In this document: positions 46,087-54,531 of the stretch, one piece after another
Numbering within the stretch: position 1 is the stretch's first letter
How the letters are laid out: each line of letters starts with the position of its first letter
DNA from: Aliiruegeria haliotis
GTDB taxonomy: Bacteria > Pseudomonadota > Alphaproteobacteria > Rhodobacterales > Rhodobacteraceae
Reading direction: 5' to 3'
Assembly: GCF_003003255.1 (NCBI RefSeq)
Contig: NZ_PVTD01000006.1
Location: 186,001-250,000 of the forward strand
Length of the DNA stretch: 64,000 nucleotides
The notes under the pieces: generated by a model
The model's database searches: none
Told to the model about the DNA's origin: nothing
Seen by the model: only the letters and a program-made list of their open reading frames with translations
Program-made: the position numbers and the translations under genes

Positions 46087-47181
46087 TTAGCCGTTGACAG
46101 CATAGGCATCGGTGAAGCCCATGCCCTTCACTTTCTTGAGCAGAACGGAGCGATCCGACTTGCTGGTCGCGGGGCCGACGACGACGCGCCAGTATTTCTT
46201 GCCCTTCATCTCCTGTTCGAAGACCTTCGGCACCACGCCGTTCTGACGCATCGCGGTCGCTGTGTTGTTGGCGTTCTGCTCCACGGAGAAGATGCCGATC
46301 TGCACGTAGGGCTTGTCGACCGAGGTGGTTTTCTTCGGCGCCGGGGCCGATGCGGCAGGCTTGGCGGCCTGTGTCGTGCCGCCCGTGGTCTTCGGCAATT
46401 GTCCGCCGAGCGGGGCGCTGCTGACGTCGCCGGTGGCGAGCGCTTCGGTCGCAACGGTGGTGCCGACGGCAGTGGTGGCGGTTGCAGCGACCGGGATCGC
46501 GCTCTTGGGCTGCTTGTTGCGGCGGAACGGGTTCCAGCTACGCTTGGTCTTGGCCGGGGCAGCAGGGGCGGCCGTTTCGGCAGCGGCTGTGGTCGCGGCG
46601 AGGCTTTCGGTGCCGTCTCCGGTTTCAGCGGCATCGATCGCGGCGGCGGCGCCGGCAATTGTTGCATCGCCGCTCTCTGCCGGGGCTTCGGCCTCCGCGA
46701 CGGCCTCGGTCTCCGCAGGTGTGATGGCTTCCTCGGGCTGTTCGGGTTCCTCGCGCCGGAGTGCCGTCACATTGAGAACCGTCGGCGAGCCCGCCAGGAG
46801 TTCCAGCGCGGCGGCGGCATCAGACGAAACCTGGATCTTGGGTCCGGGGTGTTCCCGCTCGCGCTTGAACAGGGCGCCGATGACAAATTTCCCGTTGGCC
46901 TCGTTGCGGATGATCACACGCTCGGGGTCGGTCACGTCGGGGTGGGCGACCCAGACACCACCGAGCGACGGGCGTCCGTCCCACAAGCCTTTTTCGGTAA
47001 CCTGGAACACTTCCGGCGCCTCGACATCGCGCTCGACGAGCCGGGTGGAGGAGGGGCGCTCAGAAAAGGCCGTAGCTTCGGCCGAGCCGTCCGATGTGCC
47101 CGAACCACCTTCCATGCATCCCGACACAGTCAATGCCAGCGCAGATGCTCCGATAAAGAGAGTCAGCCTGATTCCGCCCAT
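46087..47181 (-). CDS. SPOR-domain lipoprotein
   Basis: 364 residues. Lipoprotein signal peptide with lipobox V-S-G-C (Cys about 22). An N-terminal domain of about 110 residues (E-K-G-L-W-D-G-R-P-S-L-G-G-V-W-V-A-H) is followed by a long Ala/Glu/Thr-rich linker (about 140-280). A C-terminal SPOR domain (about 290-364: Y-V-Q-I-G-I-F-S-V-E-Q-N-A, Y-W-R-V-V-V-G-P) ends the protein. SPOR domains bind denuded peptidoglycan at division sites. The ATG at 47181 has AGGGGCG upstream. It heads the operon with dac, tmk, holB and tatD. Resemblance to RlpA is limited to the SPOR domain. Confidence 0.88.
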   Translation of the reverse strand: MGGIRLTLFIGASALALTVSGCMEGGSGTSDGSAEATAFSERPSSTRLVERDVEAPEVFQVTEKGLWDGRPSLGGVWVAHPDVTDPERVIIRNEANGKFVIGALFKREREHPGPKIQVSSDAAAALELLAGSPTVLNVTALRREEPEQPEEAITPAETEAVAEAEAPAESGDATIAGAAAAIDAAETGDGTESLAATTAAAETAAPAAPAKTKRSWNPFRRNKQPKSAIPVAATATTAVGTTVATEALATGDVSSAPLGGQLPKTTGGTTQAAKPAASAPAPKKTTSVDKPYVQIGIFSVEQNANNTATAMRQNGVVPKVFEQEMKGKKYWRVVVGPATSKSDRSVLLKKVKGMGFTDAYAVNG

Positions 47182-47701
47182 AGTTCGCCCCTTTTGTAGC
47201 GTGTTGCCCACGCTCTCAGGCCGCCGTTGCGGCCTCGCTGCTCGATTTGGCCCGATTTTGGGCCTGTTTGGGAAAGTTATACATGGTCTTGCGTGGCACG
47301 CAAAGGATTGTGCGCCGTGCCGGGCGCTATTCTGCGGGTGCTGTTTCCCGATGGCTACGATTTGTGCAATTCGATGAGCCGGGCTCATGCGCTCCGAAGG
47401 CGTTGTCCTGTCGCGAAACAGGCGATTGCCCGGGCGAGGTGCACCGCCACCGACAGCCCGCCAGGAGGTGGAAATGCACGCGCCGGCAGCAGGCCGCGTT
47501 CGGATGGCCCGTCGGCGGTGCGGCTGGCAATGGCCCGGAAAGCTGTTCGGCGGGTGGTCGGATATACCCCGCAGCGGATTGGTTTCAGAGACCTGTGATG
47601 CTGAGTGTCGATCTGTGCGCGGGGCAGGCGGACCAGCTTCAGGAAACCCGTTCGCCCCTTGTCCACGTCCGAATGGCGCGGTAGTTGGAGCCTGTTGGTG
47701 C
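47182..47701. other. Region between SPOR gene and tRNA-Ser
   Basis: 520 bases. Promoters for the minus-strand operon and for the tRNA must lie here. Only overlapping short frames with no conserved content are seen, and no clear hairpin-plus-T terminator. Confidence 0.5.
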
Positions 47702-47791
47702 GGTCGCTTGCCGGAGTGGTTGAACGGAGCGGTCTTGAAAACCGTCAGGCCTGAAAGGGTCTCCGGGGTTCGAATCCCCGAGCGACCGCCA
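47702..47791 (+). tRNA. tRNA-Ser (anticodon UGA)
   Basis: 90 bases including encoded CCA. Acceptor stem GGTCGCT (47702-47708) pairs with AGCGACC (47781-47787); discriminator G 47788, then CCA. Anticodon loop CTTGAAA gives anticodon UGA for UCA/UCG codons. A long class II variable arm (about AGGCCTGAAAGGGTCT) and a normal T-arm (GGTTCGAATCC) confirm serine identity. Confidence 0.97.
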
Positions 47792-47794
47792 ACC
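47782..47794 (+). repeat. tRNA 3'-end copy A of a 13-bp direct repeat
   Basis: GCGACCGCCAACC covers the tRNA-Ser 3' end and three following bases. It recurs exactly at 47992-48004, 210 bases on. tRNA 3' ends are common attachment sites, so this may be an att remnant; no integrase is nearby. Confidence 0.45.
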
Positions 47795-47991
47795 TGCACT
47801 CCTTGCAGCCGTTCTCCGTCTTCCAGCGTTGAGTCCGCCAGGACGTTCGGTGCTCCAATAGCAGCCAATTCGCGCGCCCTCGACCGCTCCCGCTCTGCTC
47901 TTTGACCCGCATGGCATGGCCAAGGTCGGTCTGGGTTGTGGGTTGCCGACACCAATCCTGCGCCGCAGGGTCCGCAGCCCAACCGTTCAAC

Positions 47992-48004
47992 GCGACCGCC
48001 AACC
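47992..48004 (+). repeat. Second copy of the tRNA 3'-end repeat
   Basis: GCGACCGCCAACC, identical to 47782-47794. The 197 bases between the copies hold no recognisable gene. Confidence 0.45.
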
Positions 48005-48063
48005 CTCACTTCGCGGCAGCGGACGCGCCTGCAGATAGTGTCGCCTGCCAGCCTGGGGTGATA

Positions 48064-48528
48064 TCAGCCGAGCGCCTGCACCGCTTCCAGAACCTCTTCC
48101 ACATGCCCCGGCACCTTGACCTTTCGCCAGATGCGGTTGATTCGCCCCTCGCCATCGATCAGGAAAGTGCTGCGTTCGATCCCGAAAAACGTCTTGCCGT
48201 ACATCGATTTCTGCTTCCACACGCCATAGGCCTCGCAGATCTCGTTCTCCGCATCGGACAGCAGTGCGACGCCAAGATTGTGCTTGTCGCGGAACTTGTC
48301 GTGCTTGGCGATTGTGTCCTTGGAAATCCCGAGCACGACAGCGCCCGCAGCCACGAACTCGGCAAGCGCCTCGGTAAAGGCGAGTGCCTGCTTCGTGCAG
48401 CCCGACGTATCGTCCCTTGGATAGAAGTACAGCACCACCGGCGCCGGGCGCAGGTCGGAAAGCGTCACCGCGCCACCACCATCGCGGGGAAGCGTGAAAT
48501 CGGGGGCGGCATGTCCGGTGTCGATCAT
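48064..48528 (-). CDS. bcp: Peroxiredoxin, Bcp/PrxQ type
   Basis: 154 residues. Starts M-I-D-T-G-H-A-A-P-D-F-T-L-P. The peroxidatic site Y-P-R-D-D-T-S-G-C-T-K-Q-A holds Cys44. Usual PrxQ proteins have a second cysteine five residues on (G-C-T-x-E-A-C); here that position is leucine (Q-A-L-A-F), so it should work as a 1-Cys enzyme or use an outside thiol. It reduces hydroperoxides. ATG 48528 is chosen on family length, with GAGG about ten bases upstream; ATG 48552 is also in frame. Confidence 0.93.
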   Translation of the reverse strand: MIDTGHAAPDFTLPRDGGGAVTLSDLRPAPVVLYFYPRDDTSGCTKQALAFTEALAEFVAAGAVVLGISKDTIAKHDKFRDKHNLGVALLSDAENEICEAYGVWKQKSMYGKTFFGIERSTFLIDGEGRINRIWRKVKVPGHVEEVLEAVQALG

Positions 48529-48618
48529 GTATCTGTTATCCTCTAGTTCCATGCATTGCCTTCCGTTTTAGTGCGCAAGGCGCGAAGATAAAGGTTGCCA
48601 GGGTCGTCGAGGACGAAT

Positions 48619-51600
48619 GTGAGCGGCAAGACATCACCGGACGTTGCGGCACCGCCGTCGCCCGGGACACCACACGACAGCAAGGGTCGCAAACCGCGGC
48701 GGGCTCGTATGGGCCCGTTGACGCCTGTCCGATGGCTTCTGTTCCTCGCATTCGATCTTCTTGTGCTGGCGCTGGTGGCGGTTGTTGTCGTGGCGGTTGT
48801 TCTCGATGGTCGCGACCTTCCCGCGCCGGGTTGGGTTGCCGAGGAGGCCGGCGCCCTTTTCTCGCGCGGGTTGGGCGGCGGACGGGCGGATGTCGGCCGG
48901 GTTTCGGTGCGGATGCACCACGCGGACCTGCCGCAGGTCCTGTTCCACGACGTGCGCCTGTCCGCTCCGGACGGAACGGAACTGGCCGGGATCCCGGAAC
49001 TTGGGGTTTCGCTCGACACATCGGCGCTGGTTCAGGGGCGGGTGCAGATCGAGGCACTTCGCGTGTCCGGGGCCGAGGCGCGACTTCGTCGGGACGAGAC
49101 CGGCGCTCTGGATCTCGGGTTCGGGCAAGGAGATGGGTTTGCGCAGCTTGGTTCCCTTGAGGAGGCGATCGGTGCGTTGCGTGCCACCTTTGCCCTGCAG
49201 GGGCTTGCCCCGATCCGGAGTATCGAGGTGCGCGATTTACGTGTGGTCTTTGAGGACCTTCGCGCGCAACAGGTCTGGCAGATCGAGAATGCCGCGCTCG
49301 ATCTCGACCACGAGGGCGACGATCTTTCCATCGCCGTCACGGCGCCGCTGACCTTGCCCAACGATCCAGCCGGTGCCCGGCTTGCCTTGCGGCTGAGCCT
49401 CGACATGGATACCGCACAGGCCGAGCTGTCCACGCTGGTAGAGGGGGTCCCGGCAGAGGTGATCGCGACGCAGGCACCAGCCCTTTCGTGGCTGGAGCCA
49501 CTGGATGCAAAGGTCTCCGGCGCGCTGATCGCGACCGCCGATGCCGCTGGCCGGATGGGGACGATCAACGGGACGTTGGAGATTGGCGAGGGCGCCTTCC
49601 AGCCCGCACAAGCCGCCAGCCCGGTCCCGTTCGACAGCGCGCGCGCCTATTTCAGCTACGACCCGGCAGAGGCCAGAGTCCGTTTCGAACAGCTCAGCCT
49701 CGACTCACCCGATGGCGGCGTGGAGGCCAGCGGACACATCACCCTGGAGGGGCTGGACAGCGGCTGGCCCAACGCGATGGTCGGCCAGTTTCAGGTCAGC
49801 GACCTGCGCGTGGACCGCGCCGGGCTCTTTCCCGAACCGGCGCGTTTCCAAGACGGTGCCGTAGACCTGCACACCACGCTCGATCCCTTCACGATCCATA
49901 TCGGGCAGGCGGTCCTGAGCACCAGTTCGCAGGACCCGGCGGCCGAGGTGACCCGGCTCAGGGCCAGTGGCAAGGTGACAGCGGATGCCGACGGCTGGAA
50001 CGTCATTCTGGACATGGGACTGGACCAGATCGAGAGCGAACCGTTGCTGGCACTCTGGCCTCACGAGCTTGCCCCGGGGACGCGGCGATGGGTTGCCAAC
50101 AACCTGATTTCGGGGCGGGTCCACGATGCCCATGCCGGGCTGCGTTTCCGTCAGGGTGAGCGGCCGGACCTTGCGCTGACGTTCCAGTTCCGGGATGGCA
50201 CTGCCATCGCCATGCCCAGCCTGCCCCCGATCGAGGGCGCCAGCGGCTATGCCTCTGTCGGGCGTCACAGCTTCGGGCTGTCCATCGACTCGGGAAGCGT
50301 TGCGGCCCCTGAAGGCGGTATTGTCGACCTGTCGGGCGCTTCGATCCGCATTTCCAACATGAACCGGTTGCCCCGTATCGCCGAAGTGCTCTGGCAATCG
50401 CGCTCCCCGGTTCATGCGGGCCTTTCGCTGCTGGACCAGCCGCCCTTCCGGTTCCTGAGCCGGGCCAACCTGCCCGTGGGGCTGGCCGAGGGCGAGGCGC
50501 AGTTGACCGGCGTCCTCCGGTTCCCGATGCAACGCAAGATCGTGCCCGGGGAGGTTGACTACGACATTGCCGGGACACTGACGGGGCTGTCGTCCGACGT
50601 GGTGGTCCCGAACAGGACACTTGTCGCCGAGCGCCTGTCCCTGCGAGCGCGGCCGACCGGACTGGAAATCCGGGGGGCGGCGTCGCTTGAGGATGTGCCA
50701 GTCGAGGGCGCCTTCACCCTTCCTCTCGGTGCTGATGTCCCGCCTGCCTTTGTCGAGGGAACCCTGGAGGTTGGCGCGCGCGCGGTTGAGAACTTCGGCA
50801 TCGGCCTGCCGGAGGGGTTGGTCTCCGGGGCGGGTGAGGGACGTTTCCGCGTCGACCTGCCGAAGGGGCAATTGCCACGGTTCTCGCTGGCCTCGGATCT
50901 GCGCGGCGTCGGCCTGTCGTTGCCTGCGCTCCAGTATTCCAAGACCCGCGCTGCGACCGGCGGGCTCGATGTCGTCGGCACTCTTGGCGCAGGCGGGCAG
51001 ATCGACCGGATCCTTCTCACTGCGCCGGGGCTGTCGGCGGAGGGGGCAATCACCCTGACGCCGGAAGGTGGGCTCGACCGGGCCCGGTTCTCCCGCGTGT
51101 CGCTGGGCGGTTGGCTCGATGCTCCGGTCACCCTGCGGGGGCGCGGCGCGGGGCGGGAACCCGCAGTGTCGGTCGAAGGTGGCACGGTCGACATCCGGCG
51201 CACGAGCATGGGGCCTTCCGGCGGGCGATCGGCTGGCGGCACCGGCGGTCCGCCGATTGCGTTGTCTCTTGACCGTGTGGTTGTCTCCGAAGGGCTTTCG
51301 CTTACGGCGTTCCGCGGTGAACTGACACGTGCAGGCGGCCTCTCGGGAACGTTCACTGGCCGGGTGAATGGCAAGGCCGCCGTCACCGGCACGCTGGCGC
51401 CGGGGCGGGGCGGGCGCACCGGGGTGCGTGTCCGTTCTGACAACGCCGGCGCGGTATTCAAGGCAGCGGGACTCTTTGAACAGGGCAACGGCGGCTCGAT
51501 GACCCTGCTCCTCACCCCGCGCCCCGAGCCCGGGGAATATGATGGCCAACTCAAGGTCGGGAATGTGCGTGTCCGCAGCGCGTCCGGCCTTGCCGCGCTG

Positions 51601-51996
51601 ATCAACGCGATCTCCGTCGTCGGGCTGATCGACGAGCTGAACGGCTCCGGCATCGTCTTCAACGAGATCGAGGCGCTGTTTCGCTTGACGCCATCCTATG
51701 TGCGGGTCACACGCTCCTCCGGCGTCGGGCCCTCGCTCGGCATCTCGATGGAAGGGGTCTATGACATGGTCCGCGACAGGCTGGACATGCAGGGCGTGTT
51801 CTCGCCCGTCTACATGGTAAACTCGATCGGCTCGATCTTCACCCGAAAGGGCGAGGGGCTTATCGGGGTGACCTACCGAATGCGCGGCTCCTCTGCCAAC
51901 CCCTCTGTCGAAGTGAACCCGCTGTCGGCCTTCACCCCCGGCATGTTCCGGGAGATCTTCCGTGCGCCGCCGCCAATGGTCCGGGGACAGAACTGA
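48619..51996 (+). CDS. Large AsmA-like / DUF3971 envelope protein
   Basis: About 1125 residues. A basic N-terminus and one membrane helix (about 39-62, [21 protein letters not shown]) precede a very long beta-rich periplasmic body. The middle matches the DUF3971 style ([23 protein letters not shown]), and the C-terminal 150 residues look like the AsmA-like C-terminal domain ([22 protein letters not shown]). YhdP/AsmA proteins bridge the envelope and carry phospholipid. I favour GTG 48619 (GAGG 48609-48612) over TTG 48595. Its stop overlaps queA by one base. Confidence 0.88.
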   Translation: MSGKTSPDVAAPPSPGTPHDSKGRKPRRARMGPLTPVRWLLFLAFDLLVLALVAVVVVAVVLDGRDLPAPGWVAEEAGALFSRGLGGGRADVGRVSVRMHHADLPQVLFHDVRLSAPDGTELAGIPELGVSLDTSALVQGRVQIEALRVSGAEARLRRDETGALDLGFGQGDGFAQLGSLEEAIGALRATFALQGLAPIRSIEVRDLRVVFEDLRAQQVWQIENAALDLDHEGDDLSIAVTAPLTLPNDPAGARLALRLSLDMDTAQAELSTLVEGVPAEVIATQAPALSWLEPLDAKVSGALIATADAAGRMGTINGTLEIGEGAFQPAQAASPVPFDSARAYFSYDPAEARVRFEQLSLDSPDGGVEASGHITLEGLDSGWPNAMVGQFQVSDLRVDRAGLFPEPARFQDGAVDLHTTLDPFTIHIGQAVLSTSSQDPAAEVTRLRASGKVTADADGWNVILDMGLDQIESEPLLALWPHELAPGTRRWVANNLISGRVHDAHAGLRFRQGERPDLALTFQFRDGTAIAMPSLPPIEGASGYASVGRHSFGLSIDSGSVAAPEGGIVDLSGASIRISNMNRLPRIAEVLWQSRSPVHAGLSLLDQPPFRFLSRANLPVGLAEGEAQLTGVLRFPMQRKIVPGEVDYDIAGTLTGLSSDVVVPNRTLVAERLSLRARPTGLEIRGAASLEDVPVEGAFTLPLGADVPPAFVEGTLEVGARAVENFGIGLPEGLVSGAGEGRFRVDLPKGQLPRFSLASDLRGVGLSLPALQYSKTRAATGGLDVVGTLGAGGQIDRILLTAPGLSAEGAITLTPEGGLDRARFSRVSLGGWLDAPVTLRGRGAGREPAVSVEGGTVDIRRTSMGPSGGRSAGGTGGPPIALSLDRVVVSEGLSLTAFRGELTRAGGLSGTFTGRVNGKAAVTGTLAPGRGGRTGVRVRSDNAGAVFKAAGLFEQGNGGSMTLLLTPRPEPGEYDGQLKVGNVRVRSASGLAALINAISVVGLIDELNGSGIVFNEIEALFRLTPSYVRVTRSSGVGPSLGISMEGVYDMVRDRLDMQGVFSPVYMVNSIGSIFTRKGEGLIGVTYRMRGSSANPSVEVNPLSAFTPGMFREIFRAPPPMVRGQN

Positions 51997-53048
51997 TGTT
52001 GCTGAGCGATTTCGACTTCGACCTTCCCGAGGAGCTGATCGCCACCCGGCCCGCAAACCCGCGCACTCATGCGCGTTTTCTGGTGGCTCTGGGCGCGGCG
52101 ACCGAGGACGCGCAGGTCCTTGATCTGCCACGCTATCTGCGGCCCGGCGACCGGCTGGTGCTGAACAACACCAAGGTCATTCCCGCACGGTTGTCCGGGC
52201 TGCGCCGGCGGCAAGGCGAGCAGGGGCCTACCGAGGCGAGGATCGAGGTCACGCTGCTCGAACCGCAGGGCGATGGCAGCTGGCAGGCTCTGGTCAAACC
52301 GGCGAAGAAGGTGCGCGACGGCGAGGGAATCCACTTCGCGCCCGGCTTCTCGGCGACAGTGACCGGGCGTTCGGAGGGCCAACTCAACCTGTCCTTTTCA
52401 CTCGACGGCGAGGATTTCGACGCGGCACTGGAAGCCGCAGGCGTCATGCCCCTTCCGCCCTATATCGCGGCCCGCCGGGCGGCGGATGCGCAGGACCGGA
52501 CCGACTACCAGACGGTATTTGCGCGCCACTCCGGCGCCGTCGCGGCCCCGACCGCCAGTCTGCATTTCGACGAGGCGCTGCTGCGCGAGATCGCGTCGAT
52601 GGGCGTGGATTTCACCGAGGTCACATTGCACGTCGGCGCCGGCACTTTTCTCCCGGTTAAGGTCGACGATGTTTCCAGGCACCGCATGCATTCGGAGTGG
52701 GGGGAGGTGACGGAGGCCGCGGCCGAGGACATCAACGCCACCCGGGCGGCCGGCGGCCGGATCATCCCGGTCGGCACCACGGCCTGCCGGCTGATCGAGA
52801 GCGCGGCGGCGGGCGATGGCATCGTACCGTGGCAGGGAGAGACGGATATCTTCATCCGCCCGGGCTACAGGTTTCGGATCGCCGATGGGTTGATGACGAA
52901 TTTCCACCTGCCGAAGTCTACGCTCATGATGCTGGTGTCGGCGCTGATGGGGCGGGAACGGATGATGCAGATCTACGACCACGCGATCGCAGAGCGGTAT
53001 CGGTTTTTCTCCTACGGGGATGCCTCTTTGTTGCTGCCAAAGGTCTGA
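51996..53048 (+). CDS. queA: S-adenosylmethionine:tRNA ribosyltransferase-isomerase
   Basis: 350 residues. QueA adds the cyclopentenyl ring in queuosine synthesis, using SAM as ribosyl donor. Typical motifs: [14 protein letters not shown] near the start, [11 protein letters not shown] near 50, P-P-Y-I about 145, P-T-A-S-L-H-F about 182, and F-I-R-P-G-Y-R-F...[12 protein letters not shown] near 290-315. The start overlaps the AsmA-like stop (TGATG). Confidence 0.97.
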   Translation: MLLSDFDFDLPEELIATRPANPRTHARFLVALGAATEDAQVLDLPRYLRPGDRLVLNNTKVIPARLSGLRRRQGEQGPTEARIEVTLLEPQGDGSWQALVKPAKKVRDGEGIHFAPGFSATVTGRSEGQLNLSFSLDGEDFDAALEAAGVMPLPPYIAARRAADAQDRTDYQTVFARHSGAVAAPTASLHFDEALLREIASMGVDFTEVTLHVGAGTFLPVKVDDVSRHRMHSEWGEVTEAAAEDINATRAAGGRIIPVGTTACRLIESAAAGDGIVPWQGETDIFIRPGYRFRIADGLMTNFHLPKSTLMMLVSALMGRERMMQIYDHAIAERYRFFSYGDASLLLPKV

Positions 53049-53187
53049 GGAAGCGCGGATCACGTCACCATCGGATGGCCTCGGGACTGGCTAGGCGCTT
53101 GCCAGACCCGTTGCGGTTGGAACGCGACGCTTCCAACGTACGGGGAGCCTCAGGCGGCCCGGCTCGGTGCGTCACGCGGCTCAGCGG

Positions 53188-53586
53188 CTATTTGCACTTG
53201 GACAGGTTCACCGACTGCCCCTTGCTGTTGAGGCAGGTCCTGCCGTCGGCAGACAGCCGCAAGTTGCCGTGTTTCCCCTTGATGGTGGTCCCCTCGACAC
53301 CATCCTTGCCGATGTTCACATTGGCATTGCCGCCCTTGACGGTTGCGCCCTTGACGCCGTCCTTGCCGACCTTGACGTTGGCGTTCTTGCCCTTGACCGA
53401 CGCTCCTTTCACGCCCTTCTTGCCAACGTCGACATTGGCGTGGTTTCCCTTGATCGTTGCGCCCTTGATGCCGTGTTTGCCGACTTTGACGTTGATATTG
53501 TTGCCCTTGAGTTTCACATCCGCGGAGGCCGGCAGCGCGGCGAAGTGAAGGGCCGTCAGTATCAGGGCGACAGAATGCAACCGCAT
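53188..53586 (-). CDS. Small secreted protein of tandem 19-residue repeats
   Basis: 132 residues. A signal peptide (residues 1-22, ending A-S-A) leads to D-V-K-L-K, then four full repeats of 19 residues (28-46, 47-65, 66-84, 85-103) and a diverging fifth. The pattern is G-x-x-x-N-V-x-[VI]-G-K-x-G-[VI]-[KE]-G-[AT]-[ST]-[VI]-K, and the DNA repeats in 57-bp units (53278-53505). The tail holds two cysteines (R-T-C-L...L-S-K-C-K) that could form a disulfide. The protein is very lysine-rich. I recognise no family; the regular Val/Gly alternation suggests a beta-solenoid. ATG 53586 has GGAG six bases upstream and begins exactly at the signal peptide. Confidence 0.85.
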   Translation of the reverse strand: MRLHSVALILTALHFAALPASADVKLKGNNINVKVGKHGIKGATIKGNHANVDVGKKGVKGASVKGKNANVKVGKDGVKGATVKGGNANVNIGKDGVEGTTIKGKHGNLRLSADGRTCLNSKGQSVNLSKCK

Positions 53587-53735
53587 GAGAAACTCCAGCA
53601 TGAAAGGACCTGCTCCCATAGTACACATCCGTTGGCTGTGGCGCACGCGTTTTGGTCAGCCGGTGGTATCGCCGGGATGCGCCCAACCGGCCGGTATCGA
53701 CCGGTAGGACGATCACCTTTGCCCTGCGGCAAGGC

Positions 53736-54263
53736 TCATACCCATCCGTCCGGCAATGCGCCGGTCTCCGGCAGGTCGAGCTGGAAACGCGTTCCGCCAA
53801 CCGGCGCATCGCGAAACCCCAGCGAACGATAGACCGCCTGCGCGGTTTCGTTCTCAGGGTGCGTGCCTACGGTCAGGCGCGTGCAACGTTGACGGCGCGC
53901 TTCCTCCACAGATGCGGCAATCAGCTGGCGGCCGACCCCGTGACCCCGGTGCAGGTCTTCCACAAAGAGGTGCGCGAGGTCCATGACCCGCCGCCCGAAA
54001 TGCAGATGCGTGATCAGGTTGAGCGCTGCATAGCCCAGCAGGGATCCGCCGCAATGCGCGACAAGTGCGGTGGTGCAGGCGCTCGCATCGAAGATGTCGC
54101 GATCGAGTGTTGCGGGTGTGACGGTGGCCGCGTCGCCATGATGGCCCGCAAGCGAAGTGATCATGGCGATCAGGCGTGAAGCGTCACCGCGTTTCGCCTG
54201 GCGGATGGTCACCGGACCTGCGGGTTTCCGGCTGCCGGGAATGTCGATCTTGCTGTGGTTCAT
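53736..54263 (-). CDS. GNAT family N-acetyltransferase under an attenuator-like leader
   Basis: 175 residues, one GNAT domain. Motif A is visible as L-A-H-L-F-V-E-D-L-H-R-G-H-G-V-G-R-Q-L-I near 100-119. The C-terminal E-N-E-T-A-Q-A-V-Y-R-S-L-G-F-R is motif B. The layout recalls polyamine or amino-acid acetyltransferases; the substrate is unknown. ATG 54263 is fixed by AGGAG (minus strand, just upstream). The 142 bases before it hold a small aromatic-rich leader frame and a terminator, so expression probably depends on how fast the leader is translated. Confidence 0.88.
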   Translation of the reverse strand: MNHSKIDIPGSRKPAGPVTIRQAKRGDASRLIAMITSLAGHHGDAATVTPATLDRDIFDASACTTALVAHCGGSLLGYAALNLITHLHFGRRVMDLAHLFVEDLHRGHGVGRQLIAASVEEARRQRCTRLTVGTHPENETAQAVYRSLGFRDAPVGGTRFQLDLPETGALPDGWV

Positions 54264-54305
54264 GTCGGTCTCCTTGGGGCGAACCGCCACGGGAAACCGG
54301 AAATG

Positions 54306-54327
54306 AAAAAGGCCGCCCGGGGCGGCC
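54306..54327 (-). terminator. Attenuator terminator in the GNAT leader
   Basis: Minus strand: perfect 7-bp stem GGCCGCC (54327-54321) / GGCGGCC (54317-54311), 3-base loop, then TTTTT (54310-54306). It lies between the leader stop codon and the GNAT start, and no other minus-strand gene precedes it. It is therefore a leader terminator rather than the end of another transcript. Its first arm can instead pair with 54355-54350 (GCGGCC). Confidence 0.85.
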
Positions 54328-54357
54328 ATTCAGACAATATCCTCCGTTCGGCCGCGA

Positions 54358-54405
54358 CTAGTAGAAGCGAGCCCAATAAAATCGGGAGGCGGCGGAACGG
54401 TTCAT
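54358..54405 (-). CDS. Leader peptide with aromatic codon tract
   Basis: 15 codons and TAG: M-N-R-S-A-A-S-R-F-Y-W-A-R-F-Y. Five of the last seven codons are Phe, Tyr or Trp. Just after the stop lies GCGGCCGAACGG (54355-54344). This can pair with CCGTTCCGCCGC within codons 2-6 of the leader (54400-54389, 11 of 12 bases), or its first six bases can pair with the terminator's first arm. Ribosome stalling at the aromatic codons would free the antiterminator, as in trp leaders. No ribosome-binding site is seen, but a promoter-like sequence is placed so that the transcript would begin at the ATG itself. Confidence 0.75.
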   Translation of the reverse strand: MNRSAASRFYWARFY

Positions 54406-54412
54406 GCCCAAT

Positions 54413-54441
54413 GCAATGCGCCGATGGCCACGCCACGTCAA
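54413..54441 (-). promoter_or_regulatory. Promoter-like site for the leader transcript
   Basis: On the minus strand TTGACG (54441-54436), 17-base spacer, CATTGC (54418-54413), then 7 bases to the leader ATG at 54405. The -35 is good and the -10 weak. The spacing predicts a leaderless start, as I recall for the trpL leader of Sinorhizobium. Confidence 0.45.
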
Positions 54442-54531
54442 GCCTCAATTGGTCTATTGGACTGCGGCAGGGGGCATGGCAAAGTCCGGGCGATGGACCC
54501 GGACCGGTGCGGGACGCAGAGGAGTGCCACG

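Noticed and set aside
47639-47923. Open frame of 94 codons across the tRNA-Ser
   Set aside because: The frame is produced by the antisense of the tRNA itself; a canonical tRNA structure explains the sequence.
53278-53505. CRISPR array suggested by regular 57-bp repeats
   Set aside because: The repeats are contiguous, without spacers, and are in-frame codons of a secreted protein.
53188-53586. Curli subunit (CsgA-like) identity for the repeat protein
   Set aside because: The repeats are 19 residues and Lys/Val-rich. They lack the S-x5-Q-x-G-x-x-N-x-A-x3-Q pattern of curlin, and no csg genes are near.
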